Position numbers and translations under genes: made by a program. From contig JAQNBH010000004.1 in assembly GCA_028752905.1 (NCBI GenBank), positions 8,560,559-8,624,558 of the forward strand: 64,000 nucleotides of DNA, given 5' to 3'. A model generated the notes under the pieces. The model had not been told where the DNA came from. It ran no database searches and saw only the letters and a list, made by a program, of their open reading frames with translations. Of the stretch, positions 33,161 through 43,634 are shown one piece after another; the stretch's first letter is position 1; each line of letters opens with the position of its first letter. Source of the stretch: Cladorhizidae sp. MBARI D1340-BT2. Lineage: Eukaryota; Porifera; Demospongiae; Poecilosclerida; Cladorhizidae.

Positions 33161-33836
33161 ATGAAAGAAAATGACTATTCGATCATTAGGTGGAGCTGAG
33201 TATTTCCTGACATTTATTGATGACAAAACACGCGATGTGAGGGTCTACCCACTGAAGCACAAGGATGAGGTTTTTGATCGTTTTCTGGAATGGAAGGCTT
33301 TAATTGAGAAAGCAAGTGGCCACAAGTTGAAAGTTCTCCGCACAGATAATGGTGGTGAATATACATCGACAAAGTTTGAGGATTTCCTGAAATCTGAAGG
33401 AATATGCCATGATCACACTGTGCCAAAAACACCAGAGCAAAATGGTGTTGCTGAATGGCTAAACAGAACTCTCATTGAGACTGTGCATTCAATGTTGATT
33501 GATGCAAAGCTATCTCACAAGTTTTGGGCTGAAGCACTGTCTACAGCTGTGTATCTAAGAAATCGAAGTCCGACAAAAGCTCTCAAAGGAATCACTCCAT
33601 TTGAAGCTCGAACAGAAACAAGCCAAAGGGCACTTGCGTGTTTTTGGCTGCGATGCATATGCTCACATTTCGAAAGGACGAAAGGCACAAACTCGATTCG
33701 AAAGCAAGGAAATGCAGGTATGGTGAAGAAACAAAAAGGTATCGACTCTATGATCTCAAGAAAGGGAAGGTCATTTACAGTAGAATTGTTCAGTTCAATG
33801 AGAAAAAGAGAGAAACTGAATATTAGAGTCAATTGA
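33145..33836 (+). pseudogene. copia integrase core
   Basis: Catalytic residues can be seen: D in LVHSDV (about 33145, followed by a stop), D in VLRTDNGGEYTS and E in QNGVAEWLNRTLIE. The frame 33171-33836 is open for about 160 recognisable residues, ending with FWAEALSTAVYLRNRSPTKA, then slips. The last third (after about 33620) is out of frame relative to the family. Confidence 0.85.
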
Positions 33837-33904
33837 ACCCAAGACAAAGTACCTTATAGATTTGGAATTTTCAGATAACAGTGACACAACCCCGGAAGTT
33901 TGCT

Positions 33905-34402
33905 CTACTTGTCTGTAGGTATACAAGGCCAGACATCACTTATTCTGTGAGTAACCTGGCAAGGTTTTGTGCATAGCCAACCAAACAACACTGGACCGCT
34001 CTGAAACGTGTTATGAGATATCTGAAAGGTACAATCGATTTTGGTATTCTCTATTGTAAACAAGGCTCGAAGGAGTGTATTGGCTATTCAGATGCTGACT
34101 GGGCTTGGGATCTTGACAGCCGGAGATCAACATCTGGATACTTGTTTCAGTTTAGTGGAGGTGCTGTTACTTGGAGAAGCAAGAAACAGTCATGTGTCGC
34201 ATTGTCCACTGCAGAAGCGGAGTATATGGCCCTAGCAAGTGCAGCTCAAGAGGCTATATGGATGAGACAGCTTACAACTGAGTTGGGAAGTACTCCTACA
34301 AAGGCCACCACTATTTATGAAGACAACCAGTCAGCTATATCGATGTCCAAGAACCCAAAATATCATGGTCGAGCAAAGCACATAGGAATCAATTATTCGT
34401 GA
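33905..34402 (+). pseudogene. copia RNase H
   Basis: Begins with the end of RT (YKARPDITYSVSNLARF after a shift), then VMRYLKGTIDFGILY, the RNase H block GYSDADWAWDLDSRRSTSG, SCVALSTAEAEYMAL and IYEDNQSAISMSKN. The D-E-D residues are present. It ends KHIGINYS at a stop at 34402. Remnants of the family C-terminus (about 34420-34500) remain in another frame. Confidence 0.87.
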
Positions 34403-34562
34403 CCAAGTGAGGGAAAGATCTGTAAGGCTCAAATACTGTCCTACGGAAGAAATGATAGCAGACGTGCTAACAAAAGGCTTAACTCGCGAACAGTTTTTCA
34501 AACTAAGAAAAATGGCTGGAGTTATTGAATCACCTGAACTCTATGCTTGCAAGGGAGGAGGA

Positions 34563-34710
34563 TGGTTGGAAAGATATTAATTGAATTTGTAGAGTAGACG
34601 TGTTAGCTTATATATATATCAGCTTATAGCTGTTTGGATAGCACATTTAACACTTCTTTCATAAAGCCGTTTTAACTTGTATAGAACTAATCTACGCACA
34701 CCTCCAAATA
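34563..34710 (+). repeat. 3' LTR of copia element (partial)
   Basis: Begins TGGTTGGAAAG straight after the purine tract AAGGGAGGAGGA (34551-34562). Similarity to the 5' LTR runs through GTAGACGTGTTAGCTT and AGCACATTTAACACTTC to about 34700. The rest of the 327-bp LTR is not recognisable, so the copy is truncated or strongly diverged. Confidence 0.7.
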
Positions 34711-35265
34711 CTCTAAATAATCTTATGGTTGCCTATAGCTCTTACAGGTATACCTTCAGCAATCACATGTTGTCATTGTCTCAAATTATCCTTTCATGTA
34801 ATGCAATTCTCACGTATGCTGTAAAATCATATATTATTGACTGTCAGGGTTAGCAGCTGGATTTTCCTCTGCTCATCAGTTCTGAAGTGAAGCGCTGACT
34901 TGTGTAGGGCCCAGCTGCTAAGGAGGAGCATTTAGTCTCATAGTGATGTAGCCAGTTGTAAATTGGCAGTTGCTATGGAGGAGCCTTTAGTTTCACAGTG
35001 CTGTAACCAGTTGTAAATTGTACATACAATTACTAATCCAGCATTTCTGGGACAAACACCAAATCTGTGCGGGACACATTTCATCAAGTGCAAATCCGTG
35101 TGTTTACAATTTGAGTGTGAGGACTCTACAAGGGTGCTTCCTACTATATGTATGCTAGAGCTGTGCATACATATTCCTATGTGCGTGTGTGTGTGTGCTT
35201 GGTGTGTCTATGTCTCTGTGCGTGTGGTGTGTATGTCTGTGTGTGTGTGATGTGTGTGGTGTATG
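34711..35265. repeat. tandem duplicate and GT-rich microsatellite
   Basis: Two direct copies of about 55 bp (about 34912-34966 and 34967-35022) share GGAGGAGC-TTTAGT and CAGTTGTAAATTG. A GT-rich imperfect microsatellite runs from about 35178 to 35265 and abuts the hAT-like element. No gene seen. Confidence 0.6.
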
Positions 35266-36705
35266 CATGGGCGGATCCAGGATTTTTGAAAGGGTTGGGT
35301 CCATTTTTAATTAAAGCATAGGAATGAACTTGTGAATCACAATAATAGCAGCAGGTCTATACTGACATTAACAGGACATGGTCATAAAGACTTGCACAGT
35401 GGCACATCGTAAAGCTGTACTGAATTAAAAGCTGTACTGAATTATATAGAAAGTAACTTTTTCAACCCCCCCTCCAACCCCCCCCCCCCCCCCCCCCCCC
35501 CAAATGTCATAATTATGTGGACTGTGTTTGATCAAAGTAGTATATACTGAATCACTGATTCTGGTTCAAGTGTATTGACATTTCTGTCGAAGGTCTCCTG
35601 GCGTTTCTGGGAGATGATGTGAGGCAATGTTTCTGTTGGATTATCTGTAACATGCATGAATGTTGTTGCTACTTCAAGTGAATTTTTGTGGTACTTGCAC
35701 TTGTCATGTTTTTCCAATACACCATCCTTCCCAGATGCCTTTGACAAATTACAGAAGGGCTTTGACACCAAGACACCAGATGATACGCGCCCATCCTTGA
35801 GTGGGAAGAGGACGCAGAATTTGCAGAGCACTCCATGAAGCACTTCTGAGTACACAAACCATGTGTATTTGAGTAGCCAAGAATGTTGGAATGTCAGTGT
35901 TTTGATCTTCCTGTGAGTTCCTTTTTGGACAGTTTGCTGGCAGAAGTTTCCGTACTTCTTACCAGGTGTGAAGTGATCTCTCAAGTAACCCAACCTATCC
36001 CTTCTGGATAACTTCGTCGAATCAATGCCTCCAGCTAGGATGTTTCCAACATCATACTGGTGTGGTCGGCTGGGGTTGGATGAAGCATGGGATATGTCTT
36101 CACAAGTGGATTCTGGAACTGGTGTGGTGTTGGCACATCTTCAACATTGGATATTGGTGCAACTGGGGGTGGCAACATGGCATGAGACTGTCTTATGCTT
36201 GGTCCTGAGGTGACAGCTGTGAAACCACCCTCTGGTCCTTCAAATGAATTAAAAATGGTGGTTACTATAGAGCCCTATCAGACTGATCCCTGCCCCTATT
36301 AGAATATTAAACACTTACTTCTATTCAATGCTGGCTCTTTAAGGAATCGGTGGAGAGGACCCACTCCGACTCAGGTACGTTTATTTCTCTGTGATGACTC
36401 CATTCTTAAAAGTCTTAGCAGGTAAAGTCATCGCCGCATGCCCCTACAGTCTTCGCGTGGTCCTATAGGCGTATGGTAAGCCCTAAATTAATTTTGTATT
36501 GTGCTGTCTGTTGATATCATAATCTAGCTTGTCTAGCGACAAAAGTTTTGAATCCTTTTTTGTTACTCTGCTAGCGTTTAGGCCAATCGTCTAGCTGTTT
36601 ATGATATGATCGGCTAAGCTCTAGTACAGCAGACAATTTAGTTTGTCTGAGAGGATCTTCAGGGGGGGTCTGGACCCCCTGGACCCCCCTCTGTATCCGC
36701 CACTG
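35266..36705 (-). mobile_element. small hAT-like element with TTF zinc-finger fragment
   Basis: The left end is CATGGGCGGATCCAGGATT and the right end, read on the other strand, is CAGTGGCGGATACAGAGG: imperfect terminal repeats of the hAT type. Both are flanked by TGTATG (35260-35265; 36706-36711), compatible with an eroded 8-bp target duplication, though it lies in a GT-rich repeat. The element is 1440 bp and keeps only the N-terminal transposase part. The right end is rich in G runs (36661-36690). Poly-C of about 25 bp at 35478-35502. Confidence 0.6.
35532..36060 (-). pseudogene. hAT transposase N-terminal (TTF-type zinc finger) fragment
   Basis: The minus-strand frame with GGIDSTKLSRRDRLGYLRDH, then FQHSWLLKYTWFVYSE, HGVLCKFCVLFP, VSKPFCNLSKASGKDG and HDKCKYHKNSLEVA is the TTF-type zinc finger seen at the front of ZMYM1-like hAT transposases. 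A frame of 153 codons is open from 35993 to the stop at 35532, then the sequence ends without the catalytic core. It is thus a truncated transposase. It is distinct in sequence from the hAT copies in the two arms. Confidence 0.7.
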
Positions 36706-37834
36706 TGTATGTGTGCGCTTAGGTCAGTTTCAAGCTGGCATATCAGCCATAATTCTCAGTGGTACGGCAATTAGCTGATCTCTAGTATGCATAGTTTGTT
36801 CTGTCTACCTCCTCTTCTTCAAACAGGGAGACAAATGCATCTTGCCCCGATCAAACCAATCTCCACCCACAACTGACGAGCGGCTTCTGTGATATCTTGA
36901 ACGGCTATTCTATGGCCATTGAGGCTGGGCATCCCTTATCTTCAAGACCATCCACCTGCTTAATCTGAAGAATGACATCAAAAAGCTCCTTTGATGGTTA
37001 TACACTGTGTCCACCTTTATTCCTGCGCAGTGTCCACCATTATTTCTGCACAAGAAATGTACTTCAGTTACAGTTTAAAAAATGCAAGATACTCGTACAA
37101 CAGAGTCTTTATTTGGGAAATAAGCTGACCATGCAGAAGTCTCCATTCTGTCAGTGCACGATATTATCTTCACTGTCCCCTTGAATGAATCACTGTTCAA
37201 CAAGGGAGGCAGATATGAAGGCATGGGAACAAAGTGTGAATGTAAGCACTCAGGGGTTGTCTTACACATATGAATCCTAGGAGGAAAAAGTTGTACAAGT
37301 GTCAAGAGATGGACTCTATCTATTTATGCCTCTGGCCATTGACACATCGGGAGTTTTCGGCCCTGCAGCTGCAGTCTTTTTCACTGACCTTGGCAAATGG
37401 GTCACGGACCAGTAGATGGAGCCCAGGTAACAGTCCTTTCTGCTTCAGTATGTGGCCATCGAAGTTTAACGTGGTAATACTGCAGCTATTTTGGGGATTT
37501 GGCCTTACATTGTTTGCTTTCATTAGTTGTTCATTTGTGTTTGTGTTTCTGTTACTTCTGATGTAAAATATACATAGTAATTATATAAATTCTCGTGAGT
37601 TAATTAGTTGTTAATGGATTCTGATATTGCCTTTTTATCAAATGTGTGTAAATTACGTGATAATACACACTTTTTTAGATATACATATTAGATTTCGGAT
37701 AGGCCTGTAAAAAATAGCATAGACCACCCATTGTATACCAACACTGTAGTCATTTTATAATGGATGGTGTACAGAATATTAATTGTATCAACATGAGCAC
37801 AGGCTTGTTTCTGGACTGGATAATGCTATTAAAG
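36706..37834. other. unassigned spacer
   Basis: No recognisable protein on either strand. A 98-codon frame at 37270-37566 (+), with a hydrophobic end, shows no known domain or neighbouring exon. The base composition of 36820-37450 is less A+T-rich than its surroundings, so an old coding remnant is possible. Confidence 0.35.
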
Positions 37835-38098
37835 TGTATCTGAAGCCAATAAAATCCTTTTTTTATCCTTCTATAAAACTCTGACTGAAGGTAGTGCTGC
37901 CACAAGGTGGTTAATAAGTCCACCAACTATCTGACTGTTGTTGTGGTAGAATAGCCTTTATGGCAAATACAGTATTCCCAATAAACTCCGAAAACTGACT
38001 GAGCCTGGTATTACCTAGCACCCTACTCACAAGCTAGGTTTTCTGCATGAATCTCATTAGACATTCAAAATGTTAATTAATTGTAAAGTCACCTTGTA
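37835..38098 (-). repeat. 3' LTR of element B
   Basis: Shares GACTGAAGGTAGTGCTGCCA, AACTATCTGACTGTTGTTGT-like and GAAAACTGACTG blocks with the LTR at 43345-43634. On the minus strand it begins TACAAGGTGACTT (TGTCACAGGGTGACTT in the other LTR), just after a purine-rich tract (38099-38115). It is about 264 bp, shorter than its partner by small deletions. Confidence 0.75.
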
Positions 38099-38660
38099 AA
38101 TCCTCCCCCTCATCACTCTTGTTCAGAGATGGTAGTCCTTCTGTCCACTTGCTTGCCAACTTGCTTGCATCCTCAGGCCATGACTGTCTTGACATACCGC
38201 AAGCGTTCCTGTTTTCAGAGCCAGGTCGATGTACGACAGTGTAGAGGTAAGTTTGCAGAGCCATTGCTGGTGAGCCAGCCTGACATTCTCATCCTTCATG
38301 TGTTCCAAACATTTGAGGCTGCTGTGATCAGTAGATAAACATGGCACCACTCAAGTAAACCTGAAAGTGCTTAACTGCCTCCACCACTGCCAAACAATCC
38401 TGTTCGGTGACTGAAACCGATGTTCCACCCTTCTGAGTTTTCGTGAGTAGTAGCCTACAGGCTCTGTTTTCATCCTGCTGGCTGAGTACACCCCCAATCT
38501 CCACCCTGACGAGTCTGTATGCAGGAGAAAAGGCTTGTCCATGTCGGGGCTTCTGAGTGCCGGGTGAGCTATCAAGTTCTGTTGATATCCTCAAATGCTG
38601 AGCAATCCTCCTTAGTCCAATCAACCTTGTCAGGTGTGCTGCCTTTCATGTAGCCTCTGT
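38073..38660 (-). pseudogene. element B RNase H
   Basis: In shifting minus-strand frames: SPDMDKPFLLHTDSSGWRLG, VSVTEQDCLAVVEAVKHFQV, then STDHSSLKCLEHMKD and VVHRPGSENRNACGMSRQ. These are the family's D..E..D blocks and the 'GxxNxxADxLSR' end, with Ala-Asp altered. At least three frameshifts. Confidence 0.78.
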
Positions 38661-39221
38661 CAGAGGCACTGCCATCGAATCAAAGCCAAGCATGAAGCAT
38701 CGGTAATAGTTGACAAGGCCAAAAAGGCCTGCATGTCCTTCTTTTGTGCACGTAGATATTTCAACATTGCCTCCACTTTTACCTCCAATGGTCGGACTTT
38801 TACATCTCCCACTCGATGTCCCAAATACTGGCAGTCTGATGCCGCTAATACACACTTCTTTACTTCGATGGTTAGGCAGGTTGCCTCCAACCTGAAGAAG
38901 ACTGTGTCAAGGTCCTCAAGATGCCTCAGAAGTTCCTGCTGAATATAATGATGTCGTGTACATAAGCCACGGCATACTCTGTCATGGCGAACAAGATCAT
39001 ATTCATTAGTCAATGGAAGACCAAAGTCCCACTCTTCAGTCCAAATGGCATCTTCTGATACTCCCACTTGCCATCGGGTGTTAAAAGTGCTATCATGGGA
39101 ACAGAATCATTGTGAACAGCGACTTGATGGTATCCACACTCCAGATCGAGAATGGAGATGTGCGTTGCTAATCCCAGTCAATCCAACTCATTGATCTTTG
39201 GCAAGGTGTCAGTGAAACCTC

Positions 39222-39798
39222 TGACAGGTAGTTTCCTGGCTACTGCAAACCATAAGATGAATGGGGAGAATGTGGCAAACCACACGAATGCAGAGAATGT
39301 GGCAAACCACATCAATGCAGAGAACGTGGGAAGATATCAATAATCGCGAGTTCGACCTCAGGAGGAGAACACAGATGGCGAAACTCTTGCGTGGATTCAG
39401 GAGCAAGCTCCTGATAGGTTTCCACGAAGTCACCATGGAGACAAGTGACGTCAAACTGAACAAGTAGCTCGTAATTATAAAAGGACTGAACTTTGTATAC
39501 TATAGAGAGAGGGCGTTAAAAAGTGAGAGTTGTCTTTATTGAGTATGAATTGTTATTGAGTAAGAGCACTTGATTGATTCGTTATCCTTGGGATATATTA
39601 GCACTAGACCCTTGCTAATCAGCGACATGGCAAAGGGTGCTGTGTTTGTTGTTTGGTCTGAAGAGAGGTCCTAGCCAGGGAGGTTAGAAGAGGTTCAGGC
39701 ATTGGACCGGGAACTTGGATCTGGCAAGAGCAAAGCGCCAGAAAGAAGTTTCGGTTACACAAGGGGAAAGGGTCTGGTCACATTATCTCATTCAGTCA
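39222..39798 (+). mobile_element. solo LTR 2, nested in element B RT
   Basis: The RT frame of element B is interrupted by 577 bp that run from TGACAGGTAGTTTCC to ATTCAGTCA. The direct flanks are CCTC/CCTG, an imperfect 4-bp duplication. A TATAAAAGG box lies at about 39476-39484. The opening TGACAGG..CCTGGC stem recalls element A and solo LTR 1. A short array with AGAATGTGGCAAACCACA (about 39268-39330) lies in its U3-like part. Borders are good to a few bases. Confidence 0.65.
39268..39330 (+). repeat. short tandem repeat in solo LTR 2, ~24-bp unit
   Basis: Nearly three units of GAGAATGTGGCAAACCACA-nnnATGCA. It translates as repeats of ECGKPH, which looks like a zinc-finger linker by chance only: the spacing has no C2H2 finger. 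Confidence 0.7.
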
Positions 39799-40199
39799 CC
39801 TGTAATCAATACACAAGCGAACTCCACCATCCTTTTTCAGCCGGTGTAGCCCACAGGCTCCTGGATGGCTGCATGTTGCCTAACTCCAACAGCTTTTTAA
39901 CTTCTGCATCCATCAACTACAACTTCCTTGGCTCCATCCTGTATGGAGATTTGCTCTTGAGATAACTGTTTCCCATCTCTACTACTATGACCACATATTT
40001 TGGCAATCCCGTCCTGTCAGGTTGTCGTGTTGTTTGAGTATGGCCATGAGATGTCCCTTTACTCCTTCTGTAACCGACTGGCTGATGGTCGGCATGACTT
40101 CACTTCTTTCTCCTACCTTGAGCATAACATCATCCAACAATTCTGTGGTGGCCAGAGACAAACAGCCACTGGAGAGTACAACTCTTTCAATACATTAAC

Positions 40200-41064
40200 A
40201 TGCCATAGTATTTTCCTTCTGGGGTGATCAGGCGCATGGCCAGCTCGTATGTATTAGTGTCCACAACCTTGGTGATATAGTAGGGGCCTTCTCGCTCAGC
40301 TAACACCTTTGGACCTAGGACTGGCTAAGCAAGATCTGCTCCTTTATGTCCTCTGTCTCACTTTCTTGCCGTGGTTGTGCTGGTTAACTGCTTTCATGTC
40401 TTCTTCATTCTGACGTGACAACAACCTGAGCTTCTACTGCACTGAAGTTATGTAGGAGATCATATCTTGTGGTGACTTGTTCAGGTTGATTTAGACTTTG
40501 TAGAGGTCATCTAAGTTACTTCCCAAATAGAAACCTTCGTCACATGTGGGGGCCTCGAGCACATAAGGCAAGTGCCATATCCCACTGATTGTTCCACATC
40601 TTGCATGACTTTCTCAACCTGATTTTAACCATGCAGTTAAACTGCTAGACCATTCCATCAGTCTCTGGGTGGTAGGAGCTTGTGTTGATGTTCTTGATTC
40701 CAAGAAGGCAATACAGTTCTTTCATCAGTGTACTCAGAAAGTTGGTGCTGTGTAGTCCATGACTATCTCTTGAAGTACCCCGACTTGAGCGAACATAACT
40801 TGAAGTTCATCTGCTGTCTGTAGACCGGATTTTGAAGGCTTCAGGCCAACATTTGGCATAGAGTTGACGATGTCAGTTTCCTTATTTTGTACATGCAATA
40901 GACCTAGCAGATCCATTCCAATCCTGGTGAAAGGTACATATTGAGTGCAGTGGTGCATACATTGGTTCCTGATGACTTCCTTTTTGGCACTCTGGGCATG
41001 CTGCACACAGTCGTCGAACATCCGAATGGATTCCGGGCCAATAATACTCATGCACTCGCATCAT
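40200..41064 (-). pseudogene. element B integrase
   Basis: Zinc-binding part with HEYYWPGIHSDVRRLCAACP and ECQKGS; core start YVPFTRIGMDLLGLLHV, where the first catalytic Asp is present; a decayed middle including the LQEIVMDYTAP-like block for the second Asp region. The C-terminal GPY module is at about 40330-40205 (GPKVLAEREGPYYITKVVD, TYEL). It ends just before RT begins at about 39975, which fixes the order integrase then RT. Confidence 0.8.
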
Positions 41065-41900
41065 TATTTTATCTCATCCCAGGTTATGCGGAGTTGGAGG
41101 GTCCGCTCTCCAAATCTGTCCTTCATCCTCCACAAGAGACAGTCTTGAATCACAAAGTCATCATTTCCCTTCTCTACCTTAACCAAGATCTCTTGCAGTG
41201 ACAGGTCCTTGCTTTCTGCTGCTCTAAACTCGTCCTGGTCATGGTCCATTGGATGTCTCACTTGACTGATGTGAATTTTGGTTCTCTCCTTTTGCTTCTG
41301 ATTTCTACTGACAGTCTTAGATTTGCTCATGACATTGCTCCCTGTGTACGACCCATCTGTATCGGAGTCTCCCTGATTGACCTCTGTTTGGAAGTCATCC
41401 TCCTCCTCGCTATCATCTTCCCCCGATGTATCTGTTGCAATTGAGTCGACCTCTTTGTAAGTGGAATGTGGTGTCTTTGGATCTGCTGTTTGATAATGAG
41501 TCTGGACTGGGTTGACTAATTCCTGGTATGCTAGATGCTTCCCAAGCTCCCACATGTCTGGATAGTCTGACCCAATCAGTGCATCAAACATGAGGTTATC
41601 CTGTACAGCCAGCAAGATGTCTTCTCTTCTCCATACCACTTCAATTGGATATTTGGCTCGAGGGTAGACTGTACAGGCATTATTTGCTGACACAATGTAG
41701 GATTTCTCTTGTACATAATCTGAGTCCTCTACCAGCAAATTATGAACTCCAGTTTGTGTTGCCAAACAGTACCTTTTTACATGTCCGATCGTTAATGATT
41801 GCTATGATTGGGCGATTCTGTTGTCTTTGACTTTTGACTAAGGTAAGTTCTTGTCTGTGTGTAGAGGTTTGTCAGAGATTGATGGATTCCAAGGTGGATT
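41064..41900 (-). pseudogene. element B protease end and acidic linker
   Basis: A frame of 233 codons (41765-41064). The start corresponds to the second half of a retroviral-type protease domain (LLAVQDNLMFDALIGSDYPD, the usual 'DVLLGxDxL' block). A very acidic linker follows (GEDDSEEEDDFQTEVNQGD), then FRAAESKDLSLQEILVKVEK and DDFVIQDCLLWRMKD, the strand-helix leader to the integrase zinc domain. The protease active site upstream is damaged: I read NDRTCKK where D-S/T-G-C is expected. Confidence 0.72.
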
Positions 41901-43326
41901 GATTGTCTTCTTCCACAACTGTTTCAATTTCAACTGCCAGTTTGACTGTTAGATGGACTGTTTTTGTCTACTGTTGGCTTAGGGTTGTGGTATATTCCTT
42001 TGCAAAGTGGCCAGGTTAGTTGTGGTTAAAACATCTAGGTCATCCTCATTAATAGAATTTTGGCAATGGCTTCCATGCTGAATCTACTTTGTGCGACGGT
42101 TTGCTGTTATCCTTGTGATAAGGAGTCCTCAGTTTGTCGTGAGTTGAGCTTATCTCTTGGATTGGTTTGGATCACTCTTCTCGACGATGGTGCCTCCCCA
42201 ACATTTGCTGAGGTCGGTCCAATTTATCTGACACCTTGTATGACAATCCTTGGGTTGTTGTAAAGTTTTCAGCGATTTCTAAAGCTTCAGTTAATGACCT
42301 TGGCTTCTTGTCACGAACTGCAGTAGATATCTGTTATGGCACCAACATATAAATGGCATCCCAAGCAATAAGTTCATTAACTTCTCTCAATGAAGTGCAG
42401 GTTTCTGTCCACTTAACGTAAGTTGAAGGTATCACTTCCCATACGTCATCCACAACTCTTCAGATTTTCTCTGAAAATTATCCATATTCGAACGTTATGA
42501 CTCCTGAGTGACTCTTAAATGCTGAATCAGAGATGCTTTCACTGCATCATAACCTGTCATTTGTCTGCATCCAGGTGAGCATATACCTTGCTTGCATGCT
42601 GATGGGGTCAATATAAGGGTCAGGTGGTTTATCCACTGTTCTTTGAGCACATGGTTGCTGGATATGTGTCTCTGAAATACGTTTGTATGTCTTCTCCTGG
42701 AATAAGTGCTAGAATTAAACAATGTGAGGGGGATCTTCATGACTGAAGCAGGTGTAGTGGCTCAGCTCATTCTCTCCATCAGTTCTGCCCATTGTTTCGC
42801 TTTCGAAGTTGTCCACTCTTTTTCTCTCCTTTTGTTCTTCTTCAGCCTGCTGTCTCCCTTCCCTCTGGGCTTCAAACTTTGTTGTTCTTCTGGAAGCCAT
42901 TTTTCTGTAGCAACTCATTGGCTTTCAAACATCATTTGCATCAGTTGCATTGTTGAAACATCATGTTTACTGAGTTCATTGGTATCAAGTTTGTTCCTGC
43001 CCACTTTTGTGAATACATGTTGCCCATTACCATCATTTCTCTTGAGAAACCTGTCTGTGAGAAACATGGGTCAAACCCAGGTCCTGTTATTATGACCTGC
43101 TGCTGTGGCATCTGTAACTTTTCATTTTCACCTGGGTTAAAAGACTCCTGTGACTTTTCATTTTCACCTGGGTTAAAAGACTCCTGTGACCGCTCTGAGC
43201 TCTCTTCAGGCACAGTTTGCTCTCTCTGGTTCCGTAGTCATGCTGATTTATGGTTGTCTATCACTCGTGTCACTGTTGATAACGTGTATTCGTAGCACAT
43301 TGGTTAAATTGGTCTGTTGTGGCAAT
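41900..43326 (-). pseudogene. element B gag (decayed)
   Basis: Just inside the primer site a frame (43213-42941) holds a tandem of SQESFNPGENEK (33-bp direct repeat at about 43130-43190), followed by Arg/Glu-rich coiled sequence (FEAQREGRQQAEEEQKERKR). Capsid-like helices come after (YDAVKASLIQHLRVTQESYR) and a trace of a CCHC knuckle near 42020 (PGHFAKE). The layout matches gag of element A, with many stops. Confidence 0.65.
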
Positions 43327-43343
43327 CCCACTGCTGCCACCAT
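43327..43343 (-). promoter_or_regulatory. primer-binding site of element B (tRNA-Leu type)
   Basis: On the minus strand, TGGTGGCAGCAGTGGGA follows the LTR end (CTCTGACA) by two bases. It differs from the element A site by one base (AGCAGT versus AGCGGT), so both families probably use tRNA-Leu. Confidence 0.75.
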
Positions 43344-43344
43344 G

Positions 43345-43634
43345 TGTCAGAGGGAAGAGGAAATCCCTTCCTGCACAACTCCGACTGAAGGTAGTGCTGC
43401 CATAAGGTGGTTAATAAGTCTACCAGCTATCTGACTGTTGTTGTTGTAGAATAGCCGCTATGGCAAATGCAGTATTCGCGAAAACTGACTGGGCCTGAAT
43501 GGGTTATATACCCAGCACCTTGCCCTTAAAAGCAGTGGGTTTTGCATGAATCTCATTACACATATTCCAAATGTTAATCACCTAATACTGTTATTGATTG
43601 GTTGAATGTCATGCTGTGAAGTCACCCTGTGACA
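43345..43634 (-). repeat. 5' LTR of element B
   Basis: A 290-bp LTR, minus strand TGTCACAGGGTGAC .. CCCTCTGACA. It opens with a short GTCAC..GTGAC stem. It matches the LTR at 37835-38098 over most of its length with many substitutions and small indels, which points to an old insertion. Confidence 0.8.

Larger units (their letters stand above)
31295..34710 (+). mobile_element. Ty1/copia element with RT deleted
   Basis: The order is 5' LTR, half-tRNA-type primer site, gag, protease, integrase, RNase H, 3' LTR, as in copia elements. The RT between integrase and RNase H is almost wholly missing: the sequence jumps at about 33840-33910 from the end of the integrase to ARPDITYSVSNLARF. The frame is broken several times in gag. 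The element is therefore defective. Its first 283 bp (LTR) are also found inverted at 51457-51737. Confidence 0.88.
38640..39975 (-). pseudogene. element B reverse transcriptase, split by solo LTR
   Basis: The N-terminal part is at about 39960-39799 (DAEVKKLLELGNMQPS, then KKDGGVRLCIDYR). The frame is interrupted by the solo LTR at 39798-39222 and resumes as GFTDTLPKINELD, HISILDLECGYHQVA. The active-site box reads YAVAYVHDIIIFS, with His where the first Asp of YxDD is expected. Then VKKCVLAASDCQYLGHRVGD and LVNYYRCFMLGFDSMAVPL. The gene is clearly dead. Confidence 0.82.
37835..43634 (-). mobile_element. Ty3/gypsy element B, second Gmr1-type family
   Basis: A 5.8-kb element on the minus strand: 5' LTR (43634-43345), tRNA-Leu-type primer site, gag, protease/linker, integrase, RT, RNase H, 3' LTR (38098-37835). 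Integrase precedes RT, as in element A, but the sequences and LTRs are clearly different, so it is a separate family. It is heavily decayed and is interrupted inside RT by a solo LTR. Confidence 0.85.

Noticed and set aside
35478..35502. Poly-C run as a biological feature
   Set aside because: A homopolymer of this kind is often a sequencing or assembly artefact, and nothing else supports a role.
36820..37566. Possible host gene in a less A+T-rich stretch
   Set aside because: Frames on both strands are short and broken, with no recognisable motif.
39255..39343. C2H2 zinc-finger gene suggested by repeated ECGKPH
   Set aside because: The His and Cys spacing does not form fingers, and the motif lies in a tandem repeat inside a solo LTR.
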